A stretch of 52,232 nucleotides of DNA, from positions 1 through 52,232 of the forward strand of contig JAHLKD010000156.1 of NCBI GenBank assembly GCA_025526935.1. Reading direction: 5' to 3'. Under the pieces are notes generated by a model, which had not been told where the DNA came from, did no database searches, and saw only the letters and a list, made by a program, of their open reading frames with translations. The stretch is from Cladochytrium replicatum. Its lineage: Eukaryota > Chytridiomycota > Chytridiomycetes > Cladochytriales > Cladochytriaceae. The position numbers and the translations under genes are program-made. Below are positions 21,311 to 33,869 of the stretch, in pieces. Position 1 is the first letter of the stretch, and every line of letters begins with the position of its first letter.

Positions 21311-22900
21311 TTACTTTGGCAAGAACGGCATGCCCCACCCACCTCTCCTCACCCCCGGACTCGGCTCCTTCCACTCCGTCGCATTCGCATTCGCAGCGGG
21401 CGTCGGCGTCGGATCCCTCGACGTCTCCGAGGGAGGGTTATTGTCGCCCTCGGAAGCCGGCGAGCTCGCCCTCGTCGCACCGACCGTATCCTCAAAGCAG
21501 CTCGTCCCCTCCATCGCCGAGCTAACTTGCTCGTTCGACGGCGGCGTGGCCGTGCTCGACGGGGGCGGCGTCAGCGTCGGTTCGCGGACCGACTCACCCG
21601 CGACGGAAGTCATGTTATCGTATACCCTCATGAGACTCGACACCGCGTCGTGGCTCGTCGCTGCGCCCGGCGTGTCGGCGTCACTGTTGTTGTGGTCGTG
21701 GAGTCGGGATCTGGAGGCCATGCGCTGGCGGCTCTCGGAGGCGAGGGTTGTGGTGTAGAGCGACGCGTGGCGTTGGGAGTTTGTGTCGGGCGGTGTGATC
21801 GAGTTCGGGTCAACGAGCTCGGTTGCGGGCGCGGCGCTGTAGACTGGGATCGTGAGTCCCGGGATCTTCATGCCCGGGTTTGTGCGCGAGGCGCGACGTT
21901 CGGCGACGGCGGCGGTGCTTGGCGTGATGCTGCTGTTCCCGGACACGGTGATCCCGGCGGCGGAGACGGAAGGGTCGGAGGTGTTGCCAGCAATGGTCGT
22001 GCCGTCTGGGGTGGTGGTCTGCGATCCAGGCGCAGGGGGCGTCGCTGCAACGACGGTTCCGGCGTCAGAGATGCTTTGGGTGGGCATAGGGATGTAGGTC
22101 GTTGGAGCGACGGGGTACGGTTGCGGGGACTGCATTGCGACGTACTGTTGAGGGGGCGACTGTGCTGCGACTGTGTAATACTGTGCGTTATGGTAGATCC
22201 CTTGATGCTGGGCGTAGGGCGACATATTGGGATCGTATACGACGGGTTGTGGATCGTAAACGGCTGTCGCTGGGCCACCGTACTGTTGATAGATGGTCAC
22301 CGGGACCATTGCAGTGGTGGCGACAAAAGGCTGGTTCGGATCGTACGTCTGAGTGTCGGCGGCCATCACGAAGGTTCCAGCCGTGGCTGCGGCCTCAGGG
22401 TAAAAATAAACCGGCTGGGTGGTTTGCATCGCCGGTTCCGCCCAAATATTCCCTCCGTCGTCAGCACCTCCGCCAGCACCACCACTTTCGTCTCCATCGA
22501 GTGTCTTCGCACCTCCCGCCTCTTCGTCCAAAAGCGCCGCACTCAAACCTTTGTCTTTTTTTGAGTCCGCGCGGGCTCGCTTCCTCCGATTGACCAGGAC
22601 CACGCCCCAGCACAACAGCCATACGAATGCGACCAGCAGCACCGCTCCGCCGATCGTGAGCGTCAGTGTGCCCTGGGGTGACTGTATGAAAGCCGCGATG
22701 TCATTGCCTTGCGCGGTGGACGTACCGCTTGGGAGCGCGGCACCGAGGTATGTTGTCTGTTGGACAGATTCGATTGTTGTGGTGTAGTTCGAAACCCAGG
22801 TCCCGTTCGAAGTTGAATTGGCGATTGGCGCAGAGGTGATTAAGGGAAGAGTGCCGTTGAAAACGGTGGGCGAAGGAGGCGGGATGTTCGGGTCCTCCAT
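21311..22900 (-). CDS. Single-pass membrane protein with N-glycosylation sites and long Pro/Tyr/Gln-rich tail
   Basis: Uninterrupted 529-codon ORF. Residues 1-75 are Ser/Thr-rich with several N-X-S/T sequons (NGT, NST, NGT, NYT) and no classical signal peptide. One strong membrane helix lies around residues 80-102 (LTLTIGGAVLLVAFVWLLCW), followed by a basic stop-transfer (NRRKRAR). This predicts N-out/C-in type III topology. The cytosolic part has an acidic/Gly stretch, a Tyr/Pro/Gln-rich region (about 165-280) and a long Ser/Thr-rich disordered tail. GC content is high compared with the flanks. The architecture recalls fungal wall-stress sensors, but I do not recognise a family. It is divergent from RAMP4 with about 470 bases between. 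Confidence 0.75.
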   Translation of the reverse strand: MEDPNIPPPSPTVFNGTLPLITSAPIANSTSNGTWVSNYTTTIESVQQTTYLGAALPSGTSTAQGNDIAAFIQSPQGTLTLTIGGAVLLVAFVWLLCWGVVLVNRRKRARADSKKDKGLSAALLDEEAGGAKTLDGDESGGAGGGADDGGNIWAEPAMQTTQPVYFYPEAAATAGTFVMAADTQTYDPNQPFVATTAMVPVTIYQQYGGPATAVYDPQPVVYDPNMSPYAQHQGIYHNAQYYTVAAQSPPQQYVAMQSPQPYPVAPTTYIPMPTQSISDAGTVVAATPPAPGSQTTTPDGTTIAGNTSDPSVSAAGITVSGNSSITPSTAAVAERRASRTNPGMKIPGLTIPVYSAAPATELVDPNSITPPDTNSQRHASLYTTTLASESRQRMASRSRLHDHNNSDADTPGAATSHDAVSSLMRVYDNMTSVAGESVREPTLTPPPSSTATPPSNEQVSSAMEGTSCFEDTVGATRASSPASEGDNNPPSETSRDPTPTPAANANATEWKEPSPGVRRGGWGMPFLPK

Positions 22901-23369
22901 TGCTGGGTAGGTTGTTGAATTCAGGTCCGCACGAACAGGTTGTACAAACTAGCGGCAAGTTGAAAGTGTTCAAGACGAGGGGAAAGAGAGACGGGCGGTA
23001 TCAAGACGATCGGGAGCCACCATCAAAAAGTGGTTTACATATCTCCAGCTACAAAAGTTGAAAAGGTTTGGCCAACTCACATATGTTAAGGAGATTAGAG
23101 TTGGGGAGGAGACGCGACACGAGCGCGTTTTGTGACGCTTTTAAAACGGAGAATAACATGGAATGTGTTTAATTGTGAGATTACTATTCAGTAGTGCTAA
23201 CATAGTAGCTAAACATAAAATAGCAATTCTTAAAAAATATCAAAATGACCAGCAGCTAGGGCAATAAGTGGCTGACACGTGGTTCCAATTTTTGATTCAT
23301 CAAATAAATGGTTGGAGTTGTTGATTCTTGTTAAAAATGCTGATATTCCACGTTAGGCTTCTTCTCCAG

Positions 23370-23668
23370 CTATCCGGCAGCGAAACCAGATCTACGCTGA
23401 GAACATCCACAAGCGCGGAAATGTCAAATCTACCCTGGTAATGTTTTTTATTCTAGTGATGTATGTTTCGTTTCTACTCTTGATACATCATCCCCCGTTC
23501 CAGAAACCTGAGAAGCAAAAGTATCCCGTCGGGCCTATTCTCTTGGGCTTCATCGTGTTCGTCGTTGTCGGTGGAGGTAACTTTCGGCAGTTCTCCTGAT
23601 TCATGGCAACTGACAGGTTTGCATTTGTCTCAGCCGTCTTCGACATTCTTTCCAGGCTGCTGAAATAA
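23370..23668 (+). CDS. RAMP4/SERP1 (Ysy6-like) ER tail-anchored protein, first exon unresolved
   Basis: Three exons are visible: 23370-23437 (IRQRNQIYAENIHKRGNVKS), 23504-23576 (KPEKQKYPVGPILLGFIVFV) and 23634-23668 (VFDILSRLLK, TAA at 23666). The pattern is that of stress-associated ER proteins: RGNV, then VGP, then a single C-terminal membrane helix. They associate with the Sec61 translocon and stabilise membrane proteins under stress. Phases match across both introns. The coding sequence enters the first listed exon in mid-codon, so a short upstream exon with the ATG must exist in 22901-23369; I could not place it. Convergent with ureidoglycolate lyase, about 300 bases apart, with nothing recognised between. 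Confidence 0.85.
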
Positions 23669-23971
23669 GTGAGAAGGAAGGGGGGATTTTTGGGGACTAG
23701 GCTAGTTGAGTGAGTGCTATCACTACGTTTCGTTTTATTGTCAGCGTATGGTGCCTGGATTTCTGAGCAGTTGTTGCTGGGACAATGACATGTTACTTTG
23801 TGCTTTCCAAAACGTGCCAGTGCTCTGATATCTTTGACCCAATCGCCAATCGAATCGGAAACTCCAAAACATTTACGTGAAGTTTACTTCAACTGTCATG
23901 TGAATCCATCGAACCATGAATGCAAGTAAATAATATTAAAAATGAGAATGAACTATTCGTAGATGTAACCA

Positions 23972-24922
23972 TTAGAGTTTCGCCATTTCCAACAATAAAA
24001 CCCCCTTCTCCTCCTTCTCGTCAGAGTAAACCAAAATCCCATCGTCGTCCTCCATCCCCGGCTCCACAAAGAAAATCTCCTCCGTGTCCTCGTCGTCCAG
24101 AGCCTGGTTGACTCTCCGCTCAAAAACAATGCACAGGAAATCCTGCAAGGCTTCCGCACCCGACGCAGACGAATTTGCAGAGCCGAGACTAATCAGCGGG
24201 TGGTGCCATGTGCCCGGGTGGTACGAAATAGCTTGGTTTGCGGTCGCGATGAAGGCGCGGATCGAGTGCGGGTCGGGCGGGTAGAATGTCGTGTTGTGTT
24301 GGGGTGAGTATGGGATGGCTTTGGAGACGATGACGAGGTAGCGGAACGTTGGGTCGGCGCCCATCGGGCAGAAGAGCTGGGTGGAGTACTTGTGTCGCTC
24401 GAGGAGTCTGAATAAGTAATTCATAAGATTCTGCCAAGCGAAAACAACGAGAGCGGTATCATGAATCATGACATACTTGACTTGGAAAGGCATGCTTCGC
24501 GGCCGCACTTTGAAAACGCAGACGTTTTCACGCGCTGGAGGATCGCGGAGGCGATCTGTGGGGAATTCGTTGAACGAATTCGATGTGTCTCTCCGTGCTC
24601 TCAGATTGACCTAGACATCACGATAAGGCTCAAAACATCAAACTTATTTGAAACACTTACAAGAGGTGCAAGGAAGTTGAACCGAGTTGCGGTCCTGTAA
24701 GATAAACGAGAATATGAGATGCATTGAAAGTTTGAAACTTCAATTCTGAAATACCCTTGGTTTGCAGATGCGCCGCCTGCACCTCCAGCTTCGATGACAT
24801 GGCCAAACTCAGCGAACCTGCGATATGGAAAGATAAGCAACTGTGTGCACAATCGCGAGGTGTTTCAACACATACGCTTCGCGAGTGAGCGGTTCCGTCC
24901 GTACGACAATGGGCCGAGTCAT
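23972..24922 (-). CDS. Ureidoglycolate lyase (allantoin/purine catabolism)
   Basis: ATG at 24922 (MTRPIVVRTEPLTREAF), stop at 23972. Exons joined in phase give EFGHVIEAGG, then a GTATRFNFLAPL block, then ENVCVFKVRPRSMPFQVK, then LLERHKYSTQLFCPMG in the last exon. The rest of the family pattern follows: YLVIV, ATANQAISYHPGTWHHPL and DFLCIVF, which carry the conserved His and Gln residues of the cupin-like fold. The enzyme splits ureidoglycolate to glyoxylate and urea, the last step of allantoin use as a nitrogen source. No other allantoin gene is nearby. The acceptor TTATTCAG before the last exon (about 24400) is chosen because it restores the LLERHKYS junction. Confidence 0.88.
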
Positions 24923-26057
24923 TTGGTTATCCTTGTGTGTGGGCATGATCGCGTTCTTCCTTCGCTTTTTCAAGCCGAAAGTTCTTCGCCAGAAAGACGT
25001 GGCGGTGCGCAGAAGAAATTTGATAACAGATCGAATATACTTTTTTAAGCATGGGGAAGATCGGAACGTTGTCTCAGCATGTACGCACCGACGGGCCAGG
25101 TGTCAAGAAAGGTGCCAGCTTGCTACGCATTTTGAGTGTCTCCCAATCACTGGTGCTGTGGACCTTGATCACAACGAAAGATACAGTTATTAGCACAACT
25201 GTATTTACACTCATGGATGTGGGACTATCGATCTGGGATCATGCTCTGGGTGTGAGCACCTTTATGCTTCAGGGACATACGGACCCGCTGTCTGGGATCG
25301 TTTGGATGTGATGTGCTGAAAAGCTAGCAGTTTGTAAGGGTTAGGAGCGATTCGTCTAGGAGGAGCTCGCTCCTGGGGGAGGTTTGATCTTGTTACTTTG
25401 GAATGGCGCTCTAATCTGACTTTTTGAATCAACTTTTCAAAGTGTTGATGGGTGGTGATTTCCATGATGGCAACCACAATCGGCTTTCGCCATGCGATAG
25501 CACGTAACGAGAGATGCGATAGCACGTAACGAGAGATGTCTACTTTATCAGAAGGGTTAGTTTGTCGTTGCTGTTCTCTCAGCATCTCGTACTTTGACAA
25601 AATTCATCCATTGTCGTTCGCTTCACACTTCACACCCCCCCCTTCCCAACCGTCGATCTCCTCATCATCTTCGACAAAATCTGCGCTCCACGATGCCACC
25701 GACAAAATACGGTGCATTCAACGTATCTAACAAGAACCTGGTCACTTTCGGACCTTCCAATGTCTCCCATTCAAGCCGCTGATGCTCTCATTGCGCGTTC
25801 GGCGGAATGCGAATAAGTTTGTAAATGCTCAAATTTTTCGCTCCAGCCAGAAACGCGTTCGAACACCTGGAAACCGCGACCTGCACTGGTGCATCAAGAT
25901 TCATCTGCGTTCCGTTCCGGTGCCGTTCGCTGAAACTTATTTAGCTGTCACGGAATCCCACTCGCATCTGCCGAGCCTGTCGCATTGCGCGTCGCAGTTT
26001 ATCCAGTCGAAACGTTCCCGTTCCTCAGTTTGACCTTGACACACCAAGTCCTCAGCC
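24923..26057. other. Intergenic 1.1 kb, weak ORFs only
   Basis: Contains small open frames on both strands: plus 25051-25311 (86 codons), plus 25693-25782 (MPPTKYGAFNVSNKN), and minus 25262-25600, which has no ATG at its upstream end. None has a recognisable family. A 22-base exact tandem duplication sits at 25494-25537. The last ~300 bases are the probable promoter of the nucleotide-sugar transporter. Confidence 0.4.
25494..25537. repeat. Exact 22-bp tandem duplication
   Basis: The unit GCGATAGCACGTAACGAGAG plus AT occurs twice with no spacer (25494-25515 and 25516-25537). An identical pair suggests a recent slippage or short duplication. Confidence 0.9.
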
Positions 26058-27519
26058 ATGTCGTCCGAAGGAGTTATGAATAACTCGTTGGCGGCCATCA
26101 TCGCCTACTGCATGTCATCCATCCTCATGACCGTCACGAACAAGCTAGTTCTCGACAACTTCAAGTTTAGAATGAACTTCATGCTCCTCTGCATTCAGGT
26201 GAGTCGACCACAATCGCCGTTGCTACTCGTTCATTAAAGGGGGTTTTGTTTCCGAATATGACAGTCACTCGTCGCAGTCATTCTTTTGGAAGTTTTCGTA
26301 AAGTTTGGTCTCGTCACTCGAAGACCATATCGCAACTCCGCGGCTCGTCAATGTATGAATTTAGAAATATCGCGGAGAAAACTTTAAGGCACTTATGCAT
26401 GGATCTTACACAGGGTTTATTGTTTCGTTGGCATTGGTTGCTATGATTTACACCGGATCAAAAGCACTCCAGTACCTCTCAATCCCAGTCTTCACCATCT
26501 TCAAAAACCTCACCATTATCCTGATCGCGTACGGCGAGCTTCTGTATTTCGGGGGGGCACCAGTGACACCGCTCATTTTCGGTTCGTTCTGCTTGATGGT
26601 GACCTCCTCCCTCATCGCTGGTATGGGCAAAAAAGAAGCTCGTTTCTCTCCACAGTTAAATTTCACGCCCTTCATTTTTTGCAGGGTGGGCCGACATAAG
26701 CGCCGGTAAGATCTACAAAGACGGTGCCGACACCGTCCCATTCACCGTGAGTTACGGCTGGATGGTCGCCAACTGCTTCGCATCGGCATTCAACGCCCTC
26801 ATCATCCGATGGAAGATCAAAGAGGTCGGCTTCAAGGATTTCGACACGGTGTTCTATAACAACCTTCTCTCGATCCCGATCCTGTTGTTCGCGAGCCTGT
26901 TGACTGAAGGGAGGGAATTTGCGATCATCCGGAAGCGATACTCAGCCGAGAATGATGAGGGGGGAGCGGGATTAACGGCGCTGTTGACAGGTATTGCGGT
27001 CAGTGGAATTTCTGGGTTCGCGATTAGTTACGGAAGTACCTGGTGTGTTCGTGTGACGTCTTCGACCACATATAGGTGAGCGCAAAAAATTAGATTTCTG
27101 AATGGAATCTGATATTTATCTCCTCTTTCCAGTATGGTGGGTGCCCTTAACAAGTTGCCAATCGCTGTTGCCGGGATGGTGTTCTTCGATGCGCCTATCA
27201 CTTTCGGAAGTGTTTCCAGCGTTTTGATTGGTAATCTCACTTAAAGTGACATCAAAAACCAATCATGTCAAACACTACTACGTTTGTAGCATTCTTCGCA
27301 GGCATTGCTTACACGATCGCAAAGAACAGGCAAAAGGCTGAGTCGATGGCATCGCAGCGTACATCGATACTGCCATTGAGCGCAGCGGACAGTTATAAGG
27401 ACAACGCACTCGCGTCCACCAGAGAAGATTTCGAAAAGGGGATGCAAGCGACTGATGGGCTATTGAAGAACGGAGAGGTGCTCTTTGATGCAGACAATGG
27501 AGCAAACGGACGGAGATAA
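26058..27519 (+). CDS. GDP-mannose transporter (Golgi, VRG4/GMT family)
   Basis: ATG at 26058, stop at 27519, about six exons. The protein begins [18 protein letters not shown] and has about ten membrane helices. Family motifs include the block [22 protein letters not shown] (positions about 26470-26540) and GALNK-P (about 27143), the GDP-mannose-binding motif of Vrg4-type carriers. A hydrophilic C-terminal tail of about 60 residues follows. It exchanges cytosolic GDP-mannose for GMP to feed mannan and glycoprotein synthesis in the Golgi. Introns begin at GT (26199, about 26353 and later) with short lengths. Confidence 0.88.
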
Positions 27520-27859
27520 TACTTGCTGACCTTTAGACTTCAAATATATAGCAATTTGGGAAAACTAATCGAACCCACTCGCTTATAAACATGCGTTAAG
27601 CGCAAGAAAAACATAGAACCTCTGTCACCATTTCATAATGTTGCAGTAAATATCCCTCCCAGTCAGATTACATCGTTGATTCATTTGGTATTTGATTTGC
27701 TAGTGATTGTTTTTTATCGTGGGTGGCACAGTGTGAAATTTTCATGATTCATCACAAACCAAAAACATGGTTGTCGAAAATGTTCTTACATAAGAGTTTC
27801 CTCTTGTTTTACATTTAAAGTCGGTGTGGCCTCGAAGGTGGAATCACAAGTGCAACAAA
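27520..27859. other. Intergenic, AT-rich
   Basis: 340 bases between the transporter stop and the alanyl-tRNA synthetase ATG. No feature recognised; it presumably holds the promoter of the downstream gene. Confidence 0.5.
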
Positions 27860-29523
<1,664 letters not shown>

Positions 29524-30359
29524 AAGAATCTTGATTTTGTTCAATGGGGGTGCCGGTTGATTGAAAGAAAGTTGTTTTGAAATACAGTTGTTAGCTTGGT
29601 GGCACAAGTTTTGAACTACGGAAATACGCATCATAGAATACACCCTCTCTGACACAAAAAGCGCAACACTCGGCCAGGCTCGATGTTTGATCGATGCTCA
29701 AAACGCTGGCTGCTCGGAAAATGAACCTCTGCACACTTCGACTGGGTTTTGTACCTCAAACTAGAACATCCCACATTTAACCTCCACCACATCTTCTCAA
29801 AGGAAACTAAACTGTTTCCAATCCGATTATGATGCCTCGTCTATCCAGTACCAACCAAGTCCAATATACATTGTTAAAGGACTGGGACGGTGTGTTAGAT
29901 TACATGAATGTATGGTCACACTTTCTTCATTTCTGATAAACTGGAGATGTCTGGAATGTCTCATGCCGGAGCAAAGGTCCCATCAGTTATGATTGTTACA
30001 GAGATATTACCAATGATATTAATTGTGGATATTACAAGTTACTGGACTCTATTACAGTGACGTTAACAACATCACAGGTAGACTGGACATATTCAACCAT
30101 GTCACAATGGAGTATACCAGATTCACCAAAAGATTCGTCATGAATGCAGTAATGATGGTGGATATATGCGTAACTCGTCTAAATTACTGTGATCAGTAAT
30201 ACCACTTAAGCTAATAATCTGGTTAATACTTCTTACATCATCAAACCAGTGAAACCACACTAGAACAACAAACTATCTTCATATAACTAAATATGTATGA
30301 CAGTCTTGATAATTTCTGAACTACACCTTCAATCAAACAATTGAAGCAATTCAGTGGTA
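29524..30359. other. AT-rich DNA without a gene
   Basis: No ORF, RNA gene or clear repeat. Base composition is unlike the GC-richer genes on both sides, which fits old mobile DNA. No alanyl-tRNA synthetase editing-domain coding sequence is seen here. Confidence 0.5.
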
Positions 30360-31435
30360 TCAGATGTGGCATTGTCTAGGAGAGACACAAGATAGATTAT
30401 TTGAAGGAAGAGCCAAAACAACCATATCCTGTGGGGGAGCCTGTATCGCAGTGTCATGACCAGTATGCAATTCAACATTATACAATACAGCAGAACTCAA
30501 GCGATTGGTATCCTCCCTGTCAACCAGTGAATACTTATCTAACTTCACTTCTCAATAGCTAAGAGTGCCAGTGCAGCAGTCAACAGATCAGCATTCATAT
30601 CATCAGAAGCACTAGCTTTGTCACATTTGAGGATTTTGATAGAGGTTTGCATCTGGAAGGAGGAATTCTGATCAACAGGAACAAGTGAGCAGGATTCAGT
30701 GGCAGTTACAGGCTTCAAAGTGAGCAGCATATCTTTCAAGGGGCTCATCAGTATTTCCAAGAGCCGAACTTAGAGAAGCACAATCCTTGCCTCGTTTGAG
30801 CTGATACCTGAAGCATCACCTATGGGTTCTTCTCTCTGTTTGTGAACACTTTGCCCAAGCTCGTGGCTTTTCACAAAGTCTGGCAAGCCACCTCATTAAA
30901 GGTTGGGGAAATGCCAGGCTGATCGCCAGGACACACAGAAGGAGAATCGAATAGCCAACATCAGGGTTAGCATGAGGATTCAGAAAAGAAATGAGCTCAT
31001 CAGTGATGACATCATCAGGGTCCATAATTAAGCCATCAGGGGCACTGCAAGGGTCTGTGGCTGAAAGTAGCTCAGTGAAGCTGCTTGGGCTACACAAGGA
31101 AGAGCAGTGGCGGCAGGAGGTGAAGCATTTGGGGAAGCTGCTGAAGGAGGCAAGGTAGCCAGAGTGCGCAAGGAGTTGCTATCATAGCGCAGGTAGGGCA
31201 AAGCAGAGGGTAGATCAGGTGGCAGGAGGCACCAAAGTGCATTGGTCAAATGATGATCTGCTGAGTAACCCATCTGGTGCAGAGAGAGGAGAAGAGAGTG
31301 GCAGGAGAGAGAGGGACTGAAGAGAAGTGCCTAGGAGAGAGAGGAACAGAAGTGACCATAATAGCTGCAAGGGTGGGGCTCCGGCACGTGAGGTACAGCA
31401 GGAGAGCTGAGGTAGGTCAAGATCGGAAATTGAAG
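30360..31435 (-). mobile_element. Decayed retroelement-like ORF region with CT-rich leader
   Basis: Minus-strand open frames at 31273-31028 (MGYSADHHLTNALWCLLPPD) and 31097-30816 (SPSSFTELLSATDP) overlap in different frames, with further scraps to 30360. Upstream on the same strand is a CT-rich leader (31274-31340), and before that a LINE/SINE-type 3' tail (31436-31600). The order tail, CT-rich leader, Ala/Pro/Ser-rich ORF copies that of the two LINE 5' ends in this window. This may therefore be ORF1 of a related, older element. No endonuclease or RT is found. Confidence 0.4.
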
Positions 31436-31800
31436 GACCTTTTTAGTACTTCATAATATGTATTATTTTTCAACCAATACATATCACCTGCTGGTGCAAA
31501 GTCCAAATACAAGTGTAAAATACACGTAAATTTGCAGCACATGGGGAGCCGTGCGAGCCATAGGAAAAGTAAAATGTTTCATAACACTAAGGCATATCCA
31601 AATTAACAAAAGCAGATGAGATAAAGTCAGGAGTGGGAGACAAAACTTTGACCACATACGGTTAGGTGCACGAAGAACAAGAATGGCCTACAAAAAAGCA
31701 GGCGAATTTTTTGGTATTTTTTAAAAGTATTATTAATTTATTTTGCACATACAATGCATAACAATAATACAACTAAAGAAGATTATTATAAACCGGGGAA
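31436..31800 (-). mobile_element. Two LINE-type 3' UTR fragments
   Basis: On the minus strand, 31570-31436 carries TTTTCCTATGGCTCGCACGG then CTCCCCATGTGCTG, matching the SINE tail and, more distantly, the LINE-2 3' UTR. 31800-31718 carries TTATGCATTGTATGTGCAAA then ATAAATTAATAATA, matching the last ~50 bases of LINE-2 before its poly(A). These look like remains of older insertions in the same orientation. Confidence 0.65.
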
Positions 31801-31801
31801 A

Positions 31802-32097
31802 TTTTTTTTTTTTTTTTGAATGTTATAACATGTATTGACAATGCTTAATCAGTACATGGCACCCACGTGTACTTCAACCAAGATTTGGAATCTTCAGTAC
31901 TTGGGGAGCCGTGCGAGCCGTAGGAAAGAGGAGCGAAGGCAATGGCGAATCGAAGGAGGTGTGGCGCGGTACTTGCACGTGACACGATATTGCGAGAGAT
32001 ATATTTCGTAGGAAATTCGAATCCAGTCCCCTATAGGATTCGAACCGCGGAGTTTAGCTTCGAAAAGTCGCATTCGTACCGACTGAGGCACTATGAG
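31802..32097 (-). mobile_element. SINE copy 2
   Basis: Nearly identical to SINE copies 1 and 3, with a 16-base A tail (31802-31817), B box at 32036-32046 and A box at 32079-32090. The A box carries one change (TGCCTCAGTCGG). It lies just 3' of the LINE-2 poly(A), in the same orientation, with about 13 bases between. No matching target duplication seen. Confidence 0.88.
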
Positions 32098-32108
32098 GTC
32101 CTAGGGCT

Positions 32109-32148
<40 letters not shown>

Positions 32149-32365
32149 TATTATTATTTATTTTGCACATACAATGCATAACAAAAAACAACACCCAAAG
32201 TGCCTTACAAGATGGTCATGGACCAGCACATAGGGAAGCGCGCGCAGCATAAGGAAAACCAACAAAGCAAAACAGAGAATGTAAACTCAAACCTGTGGCT
32301 ACCCGTCAGATACTGCTAAGGTGCCAAAAAAACAGGTGAGTAATAAATAATGAGAAAAGAAAACG

Positions 32366-33788
32366 TTAAAGATCCACAAATGCAGGGCCAAAGAGGGAGT
32401 CTGGAGGAGAAACTTCTAATGGCAGACCCATACAGTGAAGCCAAATCTTATGGAGACAACGAAAAACTAGATACCACGGTGCAAGATTCACTGGGTTGAC
32501 AATGCGAAGTGGACGAAGGCCATCAATTGCAACGTCAAGCGGAAGTTGTAAAACAGGAACAGGAACAGGAGGCAACAATAGGTCAAGACGCAAACATTCT
32601 GAAACATGAGATCTAGAGAGAGTTGCAGTGCGGCAGTGACAACACTGCTTGCGGGGGTGATAAAACAAACGTCCAAGGCGATACTGCAGAAGCCTCAAGA
32701 TTGACGAAATAGGGAAGCATGGAGGAGCAATTGCTAGCGCATGAGGGTGTGCAGATGCAAGGGGAGCAAAGCTAGCAGCTATAGAACCATAGGCAGATGA
32801 GGCTACTTGGTGAAAGTGATTTGCGATAACATCAGAAGGTTTGGGAACTACAACATTTGCAGCCAGGAAGAGGAAGTGATTGTTGAAAGGGACAGGAGAA
32901 CAACGAAAGTGCTTTCCCTGGTGAAGAAAGAATGACAACATAGAGTGAACCATATCAGGGGCATCATCATCCAGCCAACGTTGAAACATCTGAAACTGCA
33001 GATATTGAAGCCGAAACTGAAGGTCAGGAAACTTAAAAAACAGTAAAACCCCAGCAATTGAAGTGGAAAATGAAAGGCGAAGAAATCGACACAAACATTG
33101 GTGAATAAAAGTCCGAACTGGTTTGCAAACAGCAACAGAGGGAAGAATAAAATAAACCAAATTCAAGCGTAGGTCGAATAAAAGACAAAAACAAATGACG
33201 AACCACAACCAGAGAATGAGAACCAAACATCCTTGAAAAAGAAAGCAAAGCAAAAGAAGCTGCGCGCGCTTTGGCAAGTCGATGGGAAATAGTCAGTGAA
33301 ACATCAAATCCAGTATCTCCAAAAAAGCAACCCAGATAACGAAATGAAGGCTTGACAGGCAGAGGTTGACCATGAAGAAGCAAAGGCGAATGAGCAGGAA
33401 TAGGAATTTTTGTGAGAATCACAGACTTCAAAGGAGCAAAAGAAAAACCACGAGCTTGGGCAAACTGGTCACAAACAGAGAGAAGAACCTGCATAGCATC
33501 CAAAGTAATTGCAAACAAGGCCAAATCATCTGCAAATAAAAAAGAATTATATCGTGGTTTGGCAGGATGAAAGAGTGTTATAGGTGGGGCAAATGGTCGG
33601 AGGAGCCCAGGTAGAGGATCAAGAAAAGTGATATAGAGAAGTGGACTGAGAACAGAACCTTGAAACAAACCTCTAAACAAATCAAAAGCATCTGAAAAAC
33701 AATTTGCAACAACCACTCTGGAAGAACAAAAATCAAACAGAGACTTCAAAACAAAAACAAATGGCAACGGTACTCCCCTAGAAAGAAG
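32366..33788 (-). CDS. LINE-2 ORF2 3' half: RT fingers-palm end, thumb, CCHC
   Basis: Enters from the truncated 5' side and reads GLFQGSVLSPLL, FLFADDLALF (catalytic FADD) and PVKPSFRYLG, to LSFIRPTLEFGLFYS. Here the homologous protein continues in the +1 frame (PSVAVCKPVRT) to the stop at 32366. The C-terminal region has a CCHC knuckle, C-x2-C-x8-H-x3-C (CCHCRTATLSRSHVSEC), about 60 residues before the end. Apart from that single +1 change at 33143, both frames are open over about 1.4 kb. LINE-3 needs the same change at the homologous codon. Fragment only, since the endonuclease and ORF1 are missing. Confidence 0.85.
33143..33143 (-). other. Candidate +1 frameshift site in LINE-2 ORF2
   Basis: Minus strand reads TTT TAT TCT T CCC TCT. 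The zero frame runs LEFGLFYS, and skipping one T gives PSVAVCKP, which aligns with the LINE-3 protein. LINE-3 has TAT TCG G CCT TCC at the same place. See findings. Confidence 0.6.
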
Positions 33789-33797
33789 TTTTCTTCA

Positions 33798-33869
33798 ACT
33801 CAGTTAGTATAGTGGCTAGTATCTCTCCCTGTCACGGAGAAGACCCGGGTTCGATTCCCGGACTGAGAG
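33798..33869 (+). tRNA. tRNA-Asp (anticodon GTC)
   Basis: Acceptor ACTCAGT (33798-33804) pairs with ACTGAGA (33862-33868), except for an A1-A72 mismatch; discriminator is G33869, usual for Asp. D arm TAGTATAGTGG, anticodon stem TCTCC/GGAGA with loop CTGTCAC (GTC), T arm CCGGG-TTCGATT-CCCGG. 72 bases, no intron. LINE-2 ends 9 bp upstream on the other strand. The first-base mismatch lies next to that junction. Confidence 0.93.

Larger units (their letters stand above)
32111..33788 (-). mobile_element. LINE-2: 5'-truncated non-LTR retrotransposon
   Basis: From a 33-base A tail (32111-32143) through a 3' UTR of about 220 bases to the C-terminal part of ORF2. The 5' end breaks at about 33788, within the RT coding region just after the FLDI-AAY block, 9 bp before tRNA-Asp. 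5' truncation is normal for target-primed reverse transcription. The sequence is very close to LINE-1 where they overlap. Confidence 0.92.

Noticed and set aside
21527-22564. Long plus-strand ORF opposite the membrane protein
   Set aside because: Arg/Gly-rich shadow of the GC-rich minus-strand gene; the minus frame has a membrane helix and sequons.
24843-25193. Plus-strand ORF over the ureidoglycolate lyase first exon
   Set aside because: Antisense to a well-supported exon and without a recognisable family.
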